Source of the DNA: an uncultured Saprospiraceae bacterium
Lineage (GTDB): Bacteria; Bacteroidota; Bacteroidia; Chitinophagales; Saprospiraceae
DNA length: 64,000 bases
NCBI GenBank assembly: GCA_938015595.1
Contig: CALLPI010000016.1
Span: forward strand, 170,062 to 234,061
Direction of reading: 5' to 3'
Shown here: one piece after another, positions 27,491 through 36,496 of the stretch
Layout of the letters: each line of letters begins with the position of its first letter
How positions within the stretch are numbered: the first letter of the stretch is position 1
The notes under the pieces: generated by a model
Databases searched by the model: none
What the model was told of the DNA's origin: nothing
What the model saw: only the letters and a program-made list of their open reading frames with translations
Program-made: the position numbers and the translations under genes

Positions 27491-27722
27491 CTTATATTAA
27501 AAATTTTGAATTTTTTATTTCAGAATAAGTCTATATAAAGGAAATTTGCCGTTATATAGGTACGCAATATCCTAAATAGTTACAATAAATTAAGACTCGC
27601 AGTAACATATATCAAATGCCTCGCACCATTAAAGTATAGATTTAGTGATTTTCACCGCCTGTTTCAAAAATTAACCACTTATTCCTTTTAAAAAGTTGGA
27701 TTCTAAAAAAAATCATATTTTT

Positions 27723-30700
27723 ATGAGATTAGTCTTGAAGATAAGACAGTATTCTATGTTCCGCTTTTTATCTATATCTTTTCTCAGCCTTTCTTTCATC
27801 ATTTGCTGTATCACCTTAGCAGTTGGGTGTCAGAAAGACAGGCCTACTCAAAATTCACAGACGAGGCTATCATCCAACGACGACTCTACATTTGTTAATT
27901 TCAACCAAGGTAAATTTTTTCAAAGAATTGAATTTGAGATTTTTGATACGGAGAACGGTCTTAGTTCATCTTCTATCACTCGGCTGTTTCAAGATAAAGA
28001 GGGTTTTCTTTGGGTTGGCACAGATAATGGGCTGAACCGATATGATGGAAGAACTTTTAGAGTTTGGCAAAACGACCTTTCCGACTCAACTTCTTTCCCT
28101 GGAGGAGACATTGTGGATTTAGCGGAAGACTCAGAGCAAAATATTTGGATGTTGCTGGCGGGAAAAGGTCTTTGCCGATTCGATATTGCTACTGAAACCT
28201 TTCGTCTCTACAACGATAGTACTTACCAACTTCACGATATTGATCATGATTCCAGATTCTTTCTGGATAAAAAAGACCGCATCTGGTTCCAAGAAGGTTA
28301 TTTTGACGCCCGTACCTGTAAGTATCAACCCGTTAAAATTGGAGGAGAGAAAAAATACAGCTATCAGCAAGATGCTAATGGAAACGTATTTGCGATTGAT
28401 GTTTCAAAACGATTGTTGTTTCAACTTGAAGAGTCTGCAAATGGACTGGGAAAATTTAAATTAGTATCAGACTCTTTACCAACATTTGCTGACCACTTAG
28501 TTAAGAGTTTTACAATTGATAAAAAAGGTAACTTCCTGATTGCGGTAAAGGACGGCGGGTTTTACCGCTTTCACCCTTTCCAAAAAACACCCGTTGAGCA
28601 CTACATCCGCCCTAATAGAGCACCCTTTGATAGCGTTCAGTATCATTTGGGAGGTTCGATAATGGATTGTTTCTGGTCGGAAAAAACCCAAATCGTGTGG
28701 CTATCACAATGGGAAGGATTAGTTCGTTTGGATACTCGACCCGATGCTAACCCGAAGGTTTACCGTTATCTTCCTGGATTTAATCCTCGTGATTTACCCG
28801 ATAAGGTGACAACTGCTGTGATTGAAGACCGCTCTGGCGTACTCTGGGTCGGGACAGCGCATGGCGGTCTGGCAAAGTTTGCTCCAGCCAAACAGCGATT
28901 TTCGATATTCAGAAAAATAGACGGTGATACCACTTCTTTAAGCGACAAAACAGTGACTGCCATCTTTCAGGACAGCAAAGAAAGGATCTGGGTGGGCACT
29001 AAAAAATATTTAAATCAAATAGATCTCTCTAAAGGAGTGGTCAAATCATTTCCTATTTTAAAAGGCATTGACGCTTATGGATCCAACCCGGAATGGATAA
29101 CGAGTATCTCTGAAGACATCAGCTCGGGTAAATTATTAATCACTTATTGGGGAGCGGGTTTTAATTGGTTTGACCCGGAAACACAAAAGTTTTCAAAGCC
29201 AAAGGTTGAGCATTCCCCACAGGGTGATTTTTGGCTTTATTTACAAAAAGCGATTTTCTTTTCGCCAGACTCGATTTTGTTGTTCGAATGGGGAAATCCA
29301 ATGTTGTATTTGTATCTCAAAAAAACGGGTAGATTGATGGGGTTAAAAGCCGTAATTAAAGATGGCGATACTATCCGCGTTGGTTTGGCCCATTCTGCTT
29401 TGTTGGATAAGCAGCGAAATATCTGGATAGGTTTCGACCAAGAAAAAGGATTGCTTTGCACTCGATTTTCGGGGAGCGATACCTTGTTTTTTCACTACAA
29501 ATTGACAGGAAAAGAGGAACCAAGTATCTGTTCTCAGTCCTCTACGAGTCAACTTTTTTTGCCTAACCCAGCTAACAAACAAAGTCTTGCCTCTGGGACT
29601 ATCACCACTATATTTGAGGACAGCAAAGGCCGCCTTTGGATAGGAACGAGAAATGGGCTGCATCTATTGAAAAATCAAAAACTTGGCATATTCCGACGTT
29701 TTGGCAAAGATGAAGGTTTTCCCGATGCAGGCATCACCTCTATTTTAGAAGATGACAAAGGCCATCTATGGATAACCACAAACGCAGGGTTGTCTATTTT
29801 CGATCCTAATGAAGGCATTGTTGAAAAAAATTTTAATTACACGGATGGACTGCCAGGCAATCAGTTTAATCCCAGTGCAGCATTTAAAGGTAAAAATGGA
29901 CAAATGTTCTTTGGTAGTTTAAAGGGGTTGGTAAGTTTTCATCCTGATAGTTTGGGAAAGAATCTTTTTACACCTCCGGTGGGAATAGTCAGGGTAGTGG
30001 CGGATCAGAAGGAAATCCGATTCTCAATAAAAGATAAAAAAATTATCCTACCCAAAGGCACAACCAACTTGCGAGTCGAGTTCGCTGCTTTGGACTTCAA
30101 CCAACCCGAAGCCAACCTTTTTCAATATAAATTGGTGGGTTACGAGGATGAATTCTCACCTCCTTCAAAAAACAACTCGGCATACTATACCAAAATACCA
30201 CCAGACAAAGAATTCGAATTAGTTGTAAAAGGCGGTAACAACGACGGCGGCGGTTTCATACAAGAAAAGAAGTTGACCATTTTCGTTTCACCCCACTGGT
30301 ATGAGTCGCGGTTGTTTTGTTGGACGGCGTTTCTGTCAGCGCTCGTCGTATTTTATTTTATCATCAAACACACATTAAGGAAAATCAATGCGGATCGCGA
30401 CCGAAGTCTGTTGCTTAAAACCCTACAAGTGCAGACGCATCAAGCTCAGATGAATCCCCATTTCATTTTTAACGTCCTGACTGCAATAAAAAGTCTGGTA
30501 ATCAACCGTCAACCGGAAGAGGCCGGTAAGTACTTGGACAAATTTGCGGTATTGATTCGGCGATATTTGGACGCAAGCGTCAAATCTGGAATATCCAAAC
30601 AGCAGTCGGTAGTGGAGAATGAAATCTCACTCGCTCAGGAAATTGAATTGATCGATATGTACGTTGAATTTGAGCAACTGAAATACGAGGGTAGATTTGA

Positions 30701-31067
30701 ATATGAACGCCCACAGCCTGATTTTGTGGTGGAAAATATTAGTATTCCACCCATGCTCATCCAGCCTTTTGTTGAGAATGCAATCAAGCACGGCATTCTC
30801 AATCTTCCAAATGACCGTTCGGGGCATTTGAAAGTTTCGTTTGTGCTTGAGCCAGACGATACGTTAGTTTGCACAGTTGAGGACAATGGCATAGGAATGG
30901 CAGAGGCAAAGCGTTTGCAAGAGAAGTCTATCAAGCATTTTCAATCGCTCGGCACTTCATTAACCGAAGAACGACGCAACATATTGAACCAGCTTGGTTA
31001 CAAGATCACAATTGACACCTGCGACCGCACGGGGGGCGGCACAATCGTTACTATTCGAGTCACCTGA
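27723..31067 (+). CDS. Two-component sensor: periplasmic beta-propeller, Y_Y_Y domain and LytS-type histidine kinase
   Basis: A protein of about 1114 residues. The N-terminal hydrophobic signal ends in a lipobox-like TLAVGC. About 14 propeller repeats follow (about residues 55-770), with repeated W-V-G-T or W-I-G-T motifs such as GFLWVGTDNGLNRYDG, GVLWVGTAHGGLAKF and GRLWIGTRNGLHLL. A Y_Y_Y-type domain comes next (about 780-875), then one transmembrane segment (about 885-905, FCWTAFLSALVVFYFIIKHT). A cytoplasmic His_kinase domain with the phospho-acceptor box QAQMNPHFIFNVLTAIKSL and an HATPase with PFVENAIKHGI and DNGIGM complete it. This is a one-chain periplasmic sensor for LytTR regulators. 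The partner is encoded 42 bp downstream. The start could also be ATG 27756. Confidence 0.9.
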   Translation: MRLVLKIRQYSMFRFLSISFLSLSFIICCITLAVGCQKDRPTQNSQTRLSSNDDSTFVNFNQGKFFQRIEFEIFDTENGLSSSSITRLFQDKEGFLWVGTDNGLNRYDGRTFRVWQNDLSDSTSFPGGDIVDLAEDSEQNIWMLLAGKGLCRFDIATETFRLYNDSTYQLHDIDHDSRFFLDKKDRIWFQEGYFDARTCKYQPVKIGGEKKYSYQQDANGNVFAIDVSKRLLFQLEESANGLGKFKLVSDSLPTFADHLVKSFTIDKKGNFLIAVKDGGFYRFHPFQKTPVEHYIRPNRAPFDSVQYHLGGSIMDCFWSEKTQIVWLSQWEGLVRLDTRPDANPKVYRYLPGFNPRDLPDKVTTAVIEDRSGVLWVGTAHGGLAKFAPAKQRFSIFRKIDGDTTSLSDKTVTAIFQDSKERIWVGTKKYLNQIDLSKGVVKSFPILKGIDAYGSNPEWITSISEDISSGKLLITYWGAGFNWFDPETQKFSKPKVEHSPQGDFWLYLQKAIFFSPDSILLFEWGNPMLYLYLKKTGRLMGLKAVIKDGDTIRVGLAHSALLDKQRNIWIGFDQEKGLLCTRFSGSDTLFFHYKLTGKEEPSICSQSSTSQLFLPNPANKQSLASGTITTIFEDSKGRLWIGTRNGLHLLKNQKLGIFRRFGKDEGFPDAGITSILEDDKGHLWITTNAGLSIFDPNEGIVEKNFNYTDGLPGNQFNPSAAFKGKNGQMFFGSLKGLVSFHPDSLGKNLFTPPVGIVRVVADQKEIRFSIKDKKIILPKGTTNLRVEFAALDFNQPEANLFQYKLVGYEDEFSPPSKNNSAYYTKIPPDKEFELVVKGGNNDGGGFIQEKKLTIFVSPHWYESRLFCWTAFLSALVVFYFIIKHTLRKINADRDRSLLLKTLQVQTHQAQMNPHFIFNVLTAIKSLVINRQPEEAGKYLDKFAVLIRRYLDASVKSGISKQQSVVENEISLAQEIELIDMYVEFEQLKYEGRFEYERPQPDFVVENISIPPMLIQPFVENAIKHGILNLPNDRSGHLKVSFVLEPDDTLVCTVEDNGIGMAEAKRLQEKSIKHFQSLGTSLTEERRNILNQLGYKITIDTCDRTGGGTIVTIRVT

Positions 31068-31109
31068 CGCTTGTTCTTTGAGAAGGAGAATTCAAAATAA
31101 CTTAAAAAA

Positions 31110-31940
31110 ATGGGACAAATTAGAACTATTATCGTTGAAGACGTTCCAAAAGACCGCGAACTTTTGCAAGCCATTCTCGCTGAAGAATGCCCTAACGTGA
31201 ACGTCGTGGGAAGCGCCGGTAATGCTGAAGAAGGTGTGAAACTTATAAAACAATTGCGCCCTGACCTCGTATTTATTGATATTCAACTCGAACGGAGCAC
31301 AGGTTTTGATATGCTTCGAATGTTAAAAGACGAAAATGCCATCAATTTTGAAATGATTTTCGTCACAGGTTTTGGTACAAACGAAAATGAGACGCGAGCA
31401 ATTGACTACTCAGCACTTGATTTTATTCACAAACCCCCTACACCATCTGCTGTCGCTCGTGCTGTCCAAAACGCCACTCGTTTGCACGACGCAAAGATGT
31501 ACCAAACACAAATTGCCACATTACTTGCCCATTTGCAAGGCGCCGCAATTGCTGATCCAGAAATCATCTTTGATTTGCCCAAAGGACAAAAAGAGGTGGT
31601 CAAAGTAAAAGATATTCTTTATTTAGAGGCAGATGGAGCAATCACTCATGTTTATTTGCGCAATGAACGAAAGTTGACTGCTATGAAAAATTTGGGGCAC
31701 TACTCTAAAATGTTGATGGCTGAATATGATTTTTTCCCTATTCACAACAACACCGTGGTCAATAAGAGGGAGGTTAAGCGCATTAACTCGCGCGAAAGCA
31801 CGGTAACTTTACAAAATGGTAAAACGCTGATATGTTCGAGGCGTGGCTTTGAGGGTTTCAAAAGTGTGTTTGGTACCAATAGGAACGTTTTCGACAGTGA
31901 GAACCCGCTAGCTAAACTCTGGAAGCGGTTTTCGAGGTAA
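31110..31940 (+). CDS. LytTR-family response regulator
   Basis: A 276-residue regulator. The receiver domain (residues 1-125) has the acidic pocket in TIIVEDVPKDRELLQ, the phospho-acceptor Asp in DLVFIDIQLERSTGFD, a Thr in MIFVTGFGT and the conserved Lys in DFIHKPPTPSAV. A short linker (130-160) and a C-terminal LytTR DNA-binding domain (about 165-265; VVKVKDILYLEADGAITHVY, YDFFPIHNNTVVNKREVKRI) follow. It pairs with the upstream propeller kinase (42-bp gap) and is followed by a strong terminator. The target genes are unknown; LytTR proteins bind direct repeats upstream of their targets, and none was recognised in the window. Confidence 0.93.
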   Translation: MGQIRTIIVEDVPKDRELLQAILAEECPNVNVVGSAGNAEEGVKLIKQLRPDLVFIDIQLERSTGFDMLRMLKDENAINFEMIFVTGFGTNENETRAIDYSALDFIHKPPTPSAVARAVQNATRLHDAKMYQTQIATLLAHLQGAAIADPEIIFDLPKGQKEVVKVKDILYLEADGAITHVYLRNERKLTAMKNLGHYSKMLMAEYDFFPIHNNTVVNKREVKRINSRESTVTLQNGKTLICSRRGFEGFKSVFGTNRNVFDSENPLAKLWKRFSR

Positions 31941-31964
31941 TGATCCCTTTCAACTTAAAAAATT

Positions 31965-32002
31965 CTCGTACTGACAACTAGCAGTACGAGGATTTTTTAT
32001 TT
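31965..32002 (+). terminator. Rho-independent terminator after the response regulator
   Basis: CTCGTACTG (31965-31973) and CAGTACGAG (31982-31990) form a perfect 9-bp stem, followed by GATTTTTTATTT. It ends the sensor/regulator operon. Confidence 0.8.
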
Positions 32003-32050
32003 ACAAATGATATGATAAATTTATAAAAAACTACCAGCTATTCTTAAAAA

Positions 32051-32449
32051 ATGCCACTTGTTTTCCGTGTCAAAAAGGCGTTCAAAAACCTGGACGGCTC
32101 GACCGGCGTAGTATTTCTTGTCGCCAGTGACGGCGATTTGAGCGCCGAACAAGTCTTCCAACGCTACCAAAAACGGTGGAAAGTGGAGGAATCGCACAAA
32201 AGTGTCAAGCAAAACTTGGGCATCGCCCAGTCTTCAACCAAAATGGAGCGAAGCCAGAAAAATCATCTCTTCGCAGCCATATTTGGACTTGTTCAACTCG
32301 AAAAACTCAAAATCGCTCACAAAATGAATCATTTCGCGCTCAAACACAAAATCTACATCGCCGCATTGAAGTCCGCATGGACGGAAATCAAAATGCTAAA
32401 ATCTCATACTGTCAATGAACCCGTTTTTCAAAGTTTTAGGGTTGCGTAA
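32051..32449 (+). pseudogene. IS4-type transposase remnant (C-terminal part)
   Basis: A 132-codon open frame corresponding only to the C-terminal third of an IS4-family DDE transposase. It keeps the signature Y-x2-R-x3-E-x6-K exactly (YQKRWKVEESHKSVK), including the catalytic glutamate, followed by family-like NHLFAAIFGLVQLEKLKIAH. The DDE aspartates and the whole N-terminal part are missing upstream, where only the terminator of the response regulator is found. It is therefore a decayed, non-functional copy. No terminal inverted repeats were identified. Confidence 0.75.
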
Positions 32450-32763
32450 TGTCAGTTACAAAGCAAAAGGTCATGCTCCCTCTATATAGATCAAATTTTT
32501 GTTAGGCTTGCTCCGGTTCGGTAGCCGGCATCAGGCTCTTTCCTCTATTGGCTTGGGAGCTGCTGGTCCAGGTTGTGTATCTTTGCTATTTTACTAACCA
32601 AAACTACAGGCCAAAGTTGTTCGCTTATTATTGTAACTTTCAAAAGTACAACTTTCGATCTACCTTTCTGTCTGTTTATGCAACAACGCCATCCACAAAT
32701 ACAAAATATGCCACTCATCCCTTGACGCTACTAGTTTCTATCAACAACTTTGAGAAGAGCCTT
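32450..32763. other. Non-coding region between IS remnant and hpt
   Basis: About 310 bp, AT-rich toward the right. A plus-strand TATCTTTG element (32578-32585) is present, but no credible gene follows because hpt is on the opposite strand. It could be a relict promoter. Confidence 0.35.
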
Positions 32764-33306
32764 TTATACGGATACCAACTGGTAAATATCCGCTAGTTCC
32801 CTGCCCAGGCCGTCGTAGTCCAGGCCATAGCCAACAACAAAATACGGCGGAATGCGAAAGCCTACATAATGGGCCTGCAGAGGATGGGCTAGCATGTCAG
32901 GTTTGAGCAGTAGGGTGGCAATGGTTATGGATGCTGGCTGTAGTTGCGCCAGGTCAGCCTGAAGCGTATGTAGGGTTTTGCCGGTATCCACTATGTCTTC
33001 TACGATAATAACGTGGCGTTGGCAGATGTCCACATCTAGGCCAATAAGGGTGGCTACCTGCCCTGTAGAAGTTGTGCCACGATACGAAGCCAACTTGATA
33101 AAAGATACTTCGCAAGGCGCGCCGAAGGCGCGTATCAGATCGGCGGCAAATACAAAAGCACCATTGAGCACGCACAGAAACAGAGGGCGTAAGTTGGTGT
33201 AGCGGCTATGCAACTCCTCTCCCATTGCCTGTACGCGCTGCCGGATTTGGTCGGCATCTATATATTTGCGAAAGGTACGGTCGTGTATGGTGATTTGCTC
33301 AAACAT
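32764..33306 (-). CDS. hpt: Hypoxanthine phosphoribosyltransferase
   Basis: A 180-residue purine-salvage enzyme converting hypoxanthine/guanine and PRPP to IMP/GMP. It shows the N-terminal PLFLCVLNGAFVFAADLIRA, the flexible loop region KLASYRGTTSTGQV, the PRPP-binding motif HVIIVEDIVDTGKTLHTL and the C-terminal YVVGYGLDY-like segment (YFVVGYGLDYDGLGRELADI). Length is typical. It is the second gene of a unit with doxX (20-bp gap, same strand), which supplies its likely promoter. Confidence 0.94.
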   Translation of the reverse strand: MFEQITIHDRTFRKYIDADQIRQRVQAMGEELHSRYTNLRPLFLCVLNGAFVFAADLIRAFGAPCEVSFIKLASYRGTTSTGQVATLIGLDVDICQRHVIIVEDIVDTGKTLHTLQADLAQLQPASITIATLLLKPDMLAHPLQAHYVGFRIPPYFVVGYGLDYDGLGRELADIYQLVSV

Positions 33307-33326
33307 GAGTAGGCTTGTTGAAAAAT

Positions 33327-33749
33327 TCAGGCGCCTGGTACGCGGGCTGTGGCAAAAATACGACGAATGGCCCAGGCACGCGCGCCATTGCTCATGACCA
33401 TGAGCAAACCACCGGCAATGGCCATGTTCTTCATAAATTCCATGGCTTCGGCGCGATAGGTCTCACCGGGTGGCTGCCGCCAAAAGGTGTGCACAATAAA
33501 AGTGACTGGTAGCCAATACAACAAAAGCAACAAGGCGCCCAGCCGAGCCCGATAGCCAGTGAGTAGCATCAACCCGCCCAGTACAAGAAAGGAGACTGCG
33601 CCGTACAACAACATATCTTGCTGCCAGGTAATATGGTAAGCGGTCATCAGGGCTTTAGTTTGTTTCATGTATTTGAGGGCGTCGTAGGCTTCGTACAAAA
33701 AAATGAAGGACAGGAATACCCTGCCTAAGAAGTCGGTAAAATTTCTCAT
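33327..33749 (-). CDS. DoxX-family membrane protein
   Basis: A 140-residue protein with about four hydrophobic segments (around residues 5-22, 45-63, 70-88 and 105-125). Its DoxX-like features are the N-terminal FLGRVFLSFIFLYEAYDALK, the loop VSFLVLGGLMLLTGYRARLG and the C-terminal MKNMAIAGGLLMVMSNGARA. DoxX-family proteins are small integral membrane proteins of poorly defined redox-related function. It lies 20 bp upstream of hpt on the same strand. A weak promoter element (TACCTTGC on the minus strand near 33780-33787) precedes it. Confidence 0.8.
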   Translation of the reverse strand: MRNFTDFLGRVFLSFIFLYEAYDALKYMKQTKALMTAYHITWQQDMLLYGAVSFLVLGGLMLLTGYRARLGALLLLLYWLPVTFIVHTFWRQPPGETYRAEAMEFMKNMAIAGGLLMVMSNGARAWAIRRIFATARVPGA

Positions 33750-33863
33750 ACGTCAAGAGTTTGTGTGCCGCAAGCGCCTGCAAGGTAAGGCAAATGCCTC
33801 AAAACGCGGGCTCAAATTGGCCAAACGTTTTAAAAAACCATCTGCAGTAATGTAAATAAACGT

Positions 33864-33871
33864 TAGCTTTG
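33864..33871 (+). promoter_or_regulatory. Promoter -7 element for hppA
   Basis: TAGCTTTG, an exact TAnnTTTG match, 81 bp upstream of the hppA start. Confidence 0.55.
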
Positions 33872-33951
33872 CAGCCGCTTAAACAAAGGGGAAGCAGCTC
33901 ACAAGCTGCTGCCTCTATTTTTGAAAACCGCTTTAAACTGTACAAACCATC

Positions 33952-36132
33952 ATGGGTCAAAATTTGCTCTATGTAGTACCAGTACTTGGCTTACTGGGGC
34001 TCGTATATGTATTGTGGCGCTCTACTTGGGTGGGCCGGCAAGAAGTTGGCACCGAGCGCATGGGGCGCATTGCCAAGGCCGTAGCCGAAGGTGCCATGGC
34101 CTTTCTCAAAGCGGAGTACCGCATCCTGGCTATCTTTGTAGCGATAGTAGCCGTGCTCTTGGCCGTATCTGCCGATACGCAAAAATCCTCCTGGCTGGTG
34201 GGCGTATCTTTCCTCATCGGGGCTTTTTCCTCTGCGCTGGCTGGCTTCATCGGCATGCGCGTAGCCACCAAGGCCAACGTACGCACCACCAATGCTGCCC
34301 GCCAAAGCCTGGGCAAAGCGCTGGAAGTAGCCTTTGCTGGTGGCTCCGTTATGGGTATGGGCGTGGTAGGCCTGGGCGTACTAGGGCTTAGCTTGTTGTT
34401 TATTATATATGGCAACATGTTCGGTACGGATTCGGTAGACAACGTCACGCGCGTCATTACCATCATTACGGGGTTCTCCTTTGGCGCCTCTTCTATTGCT
34501 CTGTTTGCCCGCGTGGGCGGCGGCATCTATACCAAAGCTGCCGATGTAGGCGCCGACCTCGTGGGCAAGGTAGAGGCCGGCATTCCTGAAGACCACCCGC
34601 TGAACCCCGCCACCATTGCCGACAACGTGGGCGATAATGTAGGCGACGTAGCCGGTATGGGTGCCGACTTGTTCGAATCGTATGTAGGCAGCATTGTAGG
34701 CACAATGGTGCTGGGTGCGGCATTCATCAGCCTGGATGCCTTCCAGACGGCCGATCTGCAAATCGGTGGCCTCAACGCCGTACTGCTGCCGCTGATCCTG
34801 GCTGGAGTAGGCATCCTCACCTCTATCTTCGGCACTTTCTTTGTAAAGGTGAAGGAAGGCGGCAATCCGCAAAAAGCGCTCAACACGGGTGAGTTTCTGG
34901 CTAGTGGCCTAATGCTGGTGGCCACCTGGTTTGTGGTACAGTGGATGATGCCAGACAGTTGGTCGTTCAATGGCCGTGGCTTCACCTCCACTGGTGTGTT
35001 CATGGCAGTGATCATCGGTTTGCTGGCTGGCTTAGGTATTGGTATGATTACCGAATTTTATACCGGCACCGGCACACGCCCAGTAAAGAGCATTGTAAAT
35101 CAGTCGCTTACTGGCTCAGCCACCAATATCATTGCTGGCCTGGGCGTGGGCATGCAGTCCACGGCAATTCCAATTCTCATCCTGGCAGCAGGCATCATCG
35201 GCGCGTACCATTTTGCCGGGCTTTATGGCATAGCTATAGCTGCCGTAGGAATGCTGAGCAACCTGGGCATCCAATTGGCTGTGGATGCTTACGGCCCTAT
35301 TGCCGACAATGCTGGCGGCATTGCTGAAATGGGCGAACTACCCAAAGAAGTGCGCTCGCGCACTGACAAACTGGATGCCGTAGGCAATACTACTGCTGCC
35401 ATTGGCAAGGGCTTTGCTATTGGCTCAGCAGCGCTCACTGCACTGGCTTTGTTTGCGGCCTACATGCAAGTAGCTCAAATCAATGTCATTGACGTCTCTA
35501 GCCCGCTGGTCATGGCCGGCCTGATGATCGGCGCTATGCTACCCTTCCTTTTTTCATCGCTGGCCATGGGCGCCGTGGGCAAAGCAGCCATGGACATGAT
35601 ACAGGAAGTGCGCCGCCAGTTCAGCGACATTCCCGAACTCAAGGCCGCCCTGGAGATGATGCGCAAAAACGATGGCAAGGACCTCGACGAATGGAGCGAT
35701 GCCGACCGCAAGGTATTTGAAGCCGCCGACGGCAAGGCTGAATACGGCCGCTGTGTGGAAATCTCCACCAAAGCCGCTATTCGACAGATGGTTGTACCAG
35801 GCTTGTTGGCCGTACTCTCTCCTGTGTTGATCGGCTTCTTAGGTGGCAAGGAAATGCTGGGCGGCTTGCTGGCGGGCGTAACTTCTGCCGGCGTACTCAT
35901 GGCCATCTTCCAGTCTAACGCCGGCGGCGCCTGGGATAACGCCAAGAAGATGTTTGAAGGCGGCGTAGAAATTCAGGGTAAGACCTACTACAAAGGCTCT
36001 GATCCGCACAAGGCGACCGTAGTGGGCGATACCGTAGGCGACCCCTTCAAAGATACCTCCGGCCCCTCGCTCAACATCTTGCTCAAGCTAATGAGTATTG
36101 TGGCGCTGATCCTAGCTCCGCTTCTGGCCTGA
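33952..36132 (+). CDS. hppA: Membrane-bound, ion-pumping inorganic pyrophosphatase
   Basis: A 726-residue protein of about 16 transmembrane segments that couples pyrophosphate hydrolysis to cation export. Conserved substrate-binding segments are [39 protein letters not shown] and, near the C-terminus, the GGAWDNAKK and [18 protein letters not shown] segments. The diagnostic motif [18 protein letters not shown] has alanine where K-independent enzymes have lysine, so this is the K-dependent subfamily. The gate glutamate in [11 protein letters not shown] sits at the position found in Na-pumping enzymes such as that of Thermotoga, suggesting Na or mixed Na/H transport; that is inference. It is a single gene with its own promoter and a strong terminator. 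Confidence 0.96.
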   Translation: MGQNLLYVVPVLGLLGLVYVLWRSTWVGRQEVGTERMGRIAKAVAEGAMAFLKAEYRILAIFVAIVAVLLAVSADTQKSSWLVGVSFLIGAFSSALAGFIGMRVATKANVRTTNAARQSLGKALEVAFAGGSVMGMGVVGLGVLGLSLLFIIYGNMFGTDSVDNVTRVITIITGFSFGASSIALFARVGGGIYTKAADVGADLVGKVEAGIPEDHPLNPATIADNVGDNVGDVAGMGADLFESYVGSIVGTMVLGAAFISLDAFQTADLQIGGLNAVLLPLILAGVGILTSIFGTFFVKVKEGGNPQKALNTGEFLASGLMLVATWFVVQWMMPDSWSFNGRGFTSTGVFMAVIIGLLAGLGIGMITEFYTGTGTRPVKSIVNQSLTGSATNIIAGLGVGMQSTAIPILILAAGIIGAYHFAGLYGIAIAAVGMLSNLGIQLAVDAYGPIADNAGGIAEMGELPKEVRSRTDKLDAVGNTTAAIGKGFAIGSAALTALALFAAYMQVAQINVIDVSSPLVMAGLMIGAMLPFLFSSLAMGAVGKAAMDMIQEVRRQFSDIPELKAALEMMRKNDGKDLDEWSDADRKVFEAADGKAEYGRCVEISTKAAIRQMVVPGLLAVLSPVLIGFLGGKEMLGGLLAGVTSAGVLMAIFQSNAGGAWDNAKKMFEGGVEIQGKTYYKGSDPHKATVVGDTVGDPFKDTSGPSLNILLKLMSIVALILAPLLA

Positions 36133-36176
36133 TAGTCTGGAAGGTGGTTTATACCTGCCTTATTTGTCAAACAAAG

Positions 36177-36217
36177 AAGGCAACGGACAGGGTAGTTCGT
36201 TGCCTTTTTCTTTTTTG
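36177..36217 (+). terminator. Rho-independent terminator after hppA
   Basis: AAGGCAACG (36177-36185) and CGTTGCCTT (36198-36206) form a 9-bp stem followed by a T-rich run. Confidence 0.85.
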
Positions 36218-36496
36218 TCGTACCTTGCTGGACTTAAATCTTCATGTTGCATTGATAAATCCTGCTGCCTGCCTCCAGGCGATATGTACTGAGTAACGCC
36301 AAGTTTTATGCATGACAGATGTTGTGCACAAAACTTTGCGAGTCGAAGTGTACATACTCCTCGCCAGGCGACAAGAAATAGCGAGCAGGTCGGAACAGGA
36401 GGGTATAACCTCCCCGCCCTTGGAAGCCGCTGACTACGAGAGAGGCTCTGCTGCCGCCTTGTACTGTGCGGAGGCAGATGCCCCAGCGAGGGTGCA
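36218..36496. other. Non-coding spacer between hppA terminator and a convergent GT gene
   Basis: About 280 bp. Open frames exist on both strands, but they are rich in Pro/Arg/Ser, have no recognisable domain and lack promoters, so no gene is called. Confidence 0.35.

Larger units (their letters stand above)
27491..32760. other. AT-rich segment containing a two-component system and an IS remnant
   Basis: From just after ligA to just before hpt, the base composition is visibly AT-richer and codon use shifts to A/T-ending codons, unlike the GC-rich flanks. It contains a propeller sensor kinase, a LytTR response regulator, a terminator and a truncated IS4-type transposase. No tRNA, integrase or direct-repeat boundary was found. 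Acquisition by horizontal transfer is inference. Confidence 0.5.

Noticed and set aside
32548..32796. Plus-strand 82-codon frame before hpt
   Set aside because: Starts upstream of the only promoter-like element, has no domain and overlaps the hpt 3-prime end.
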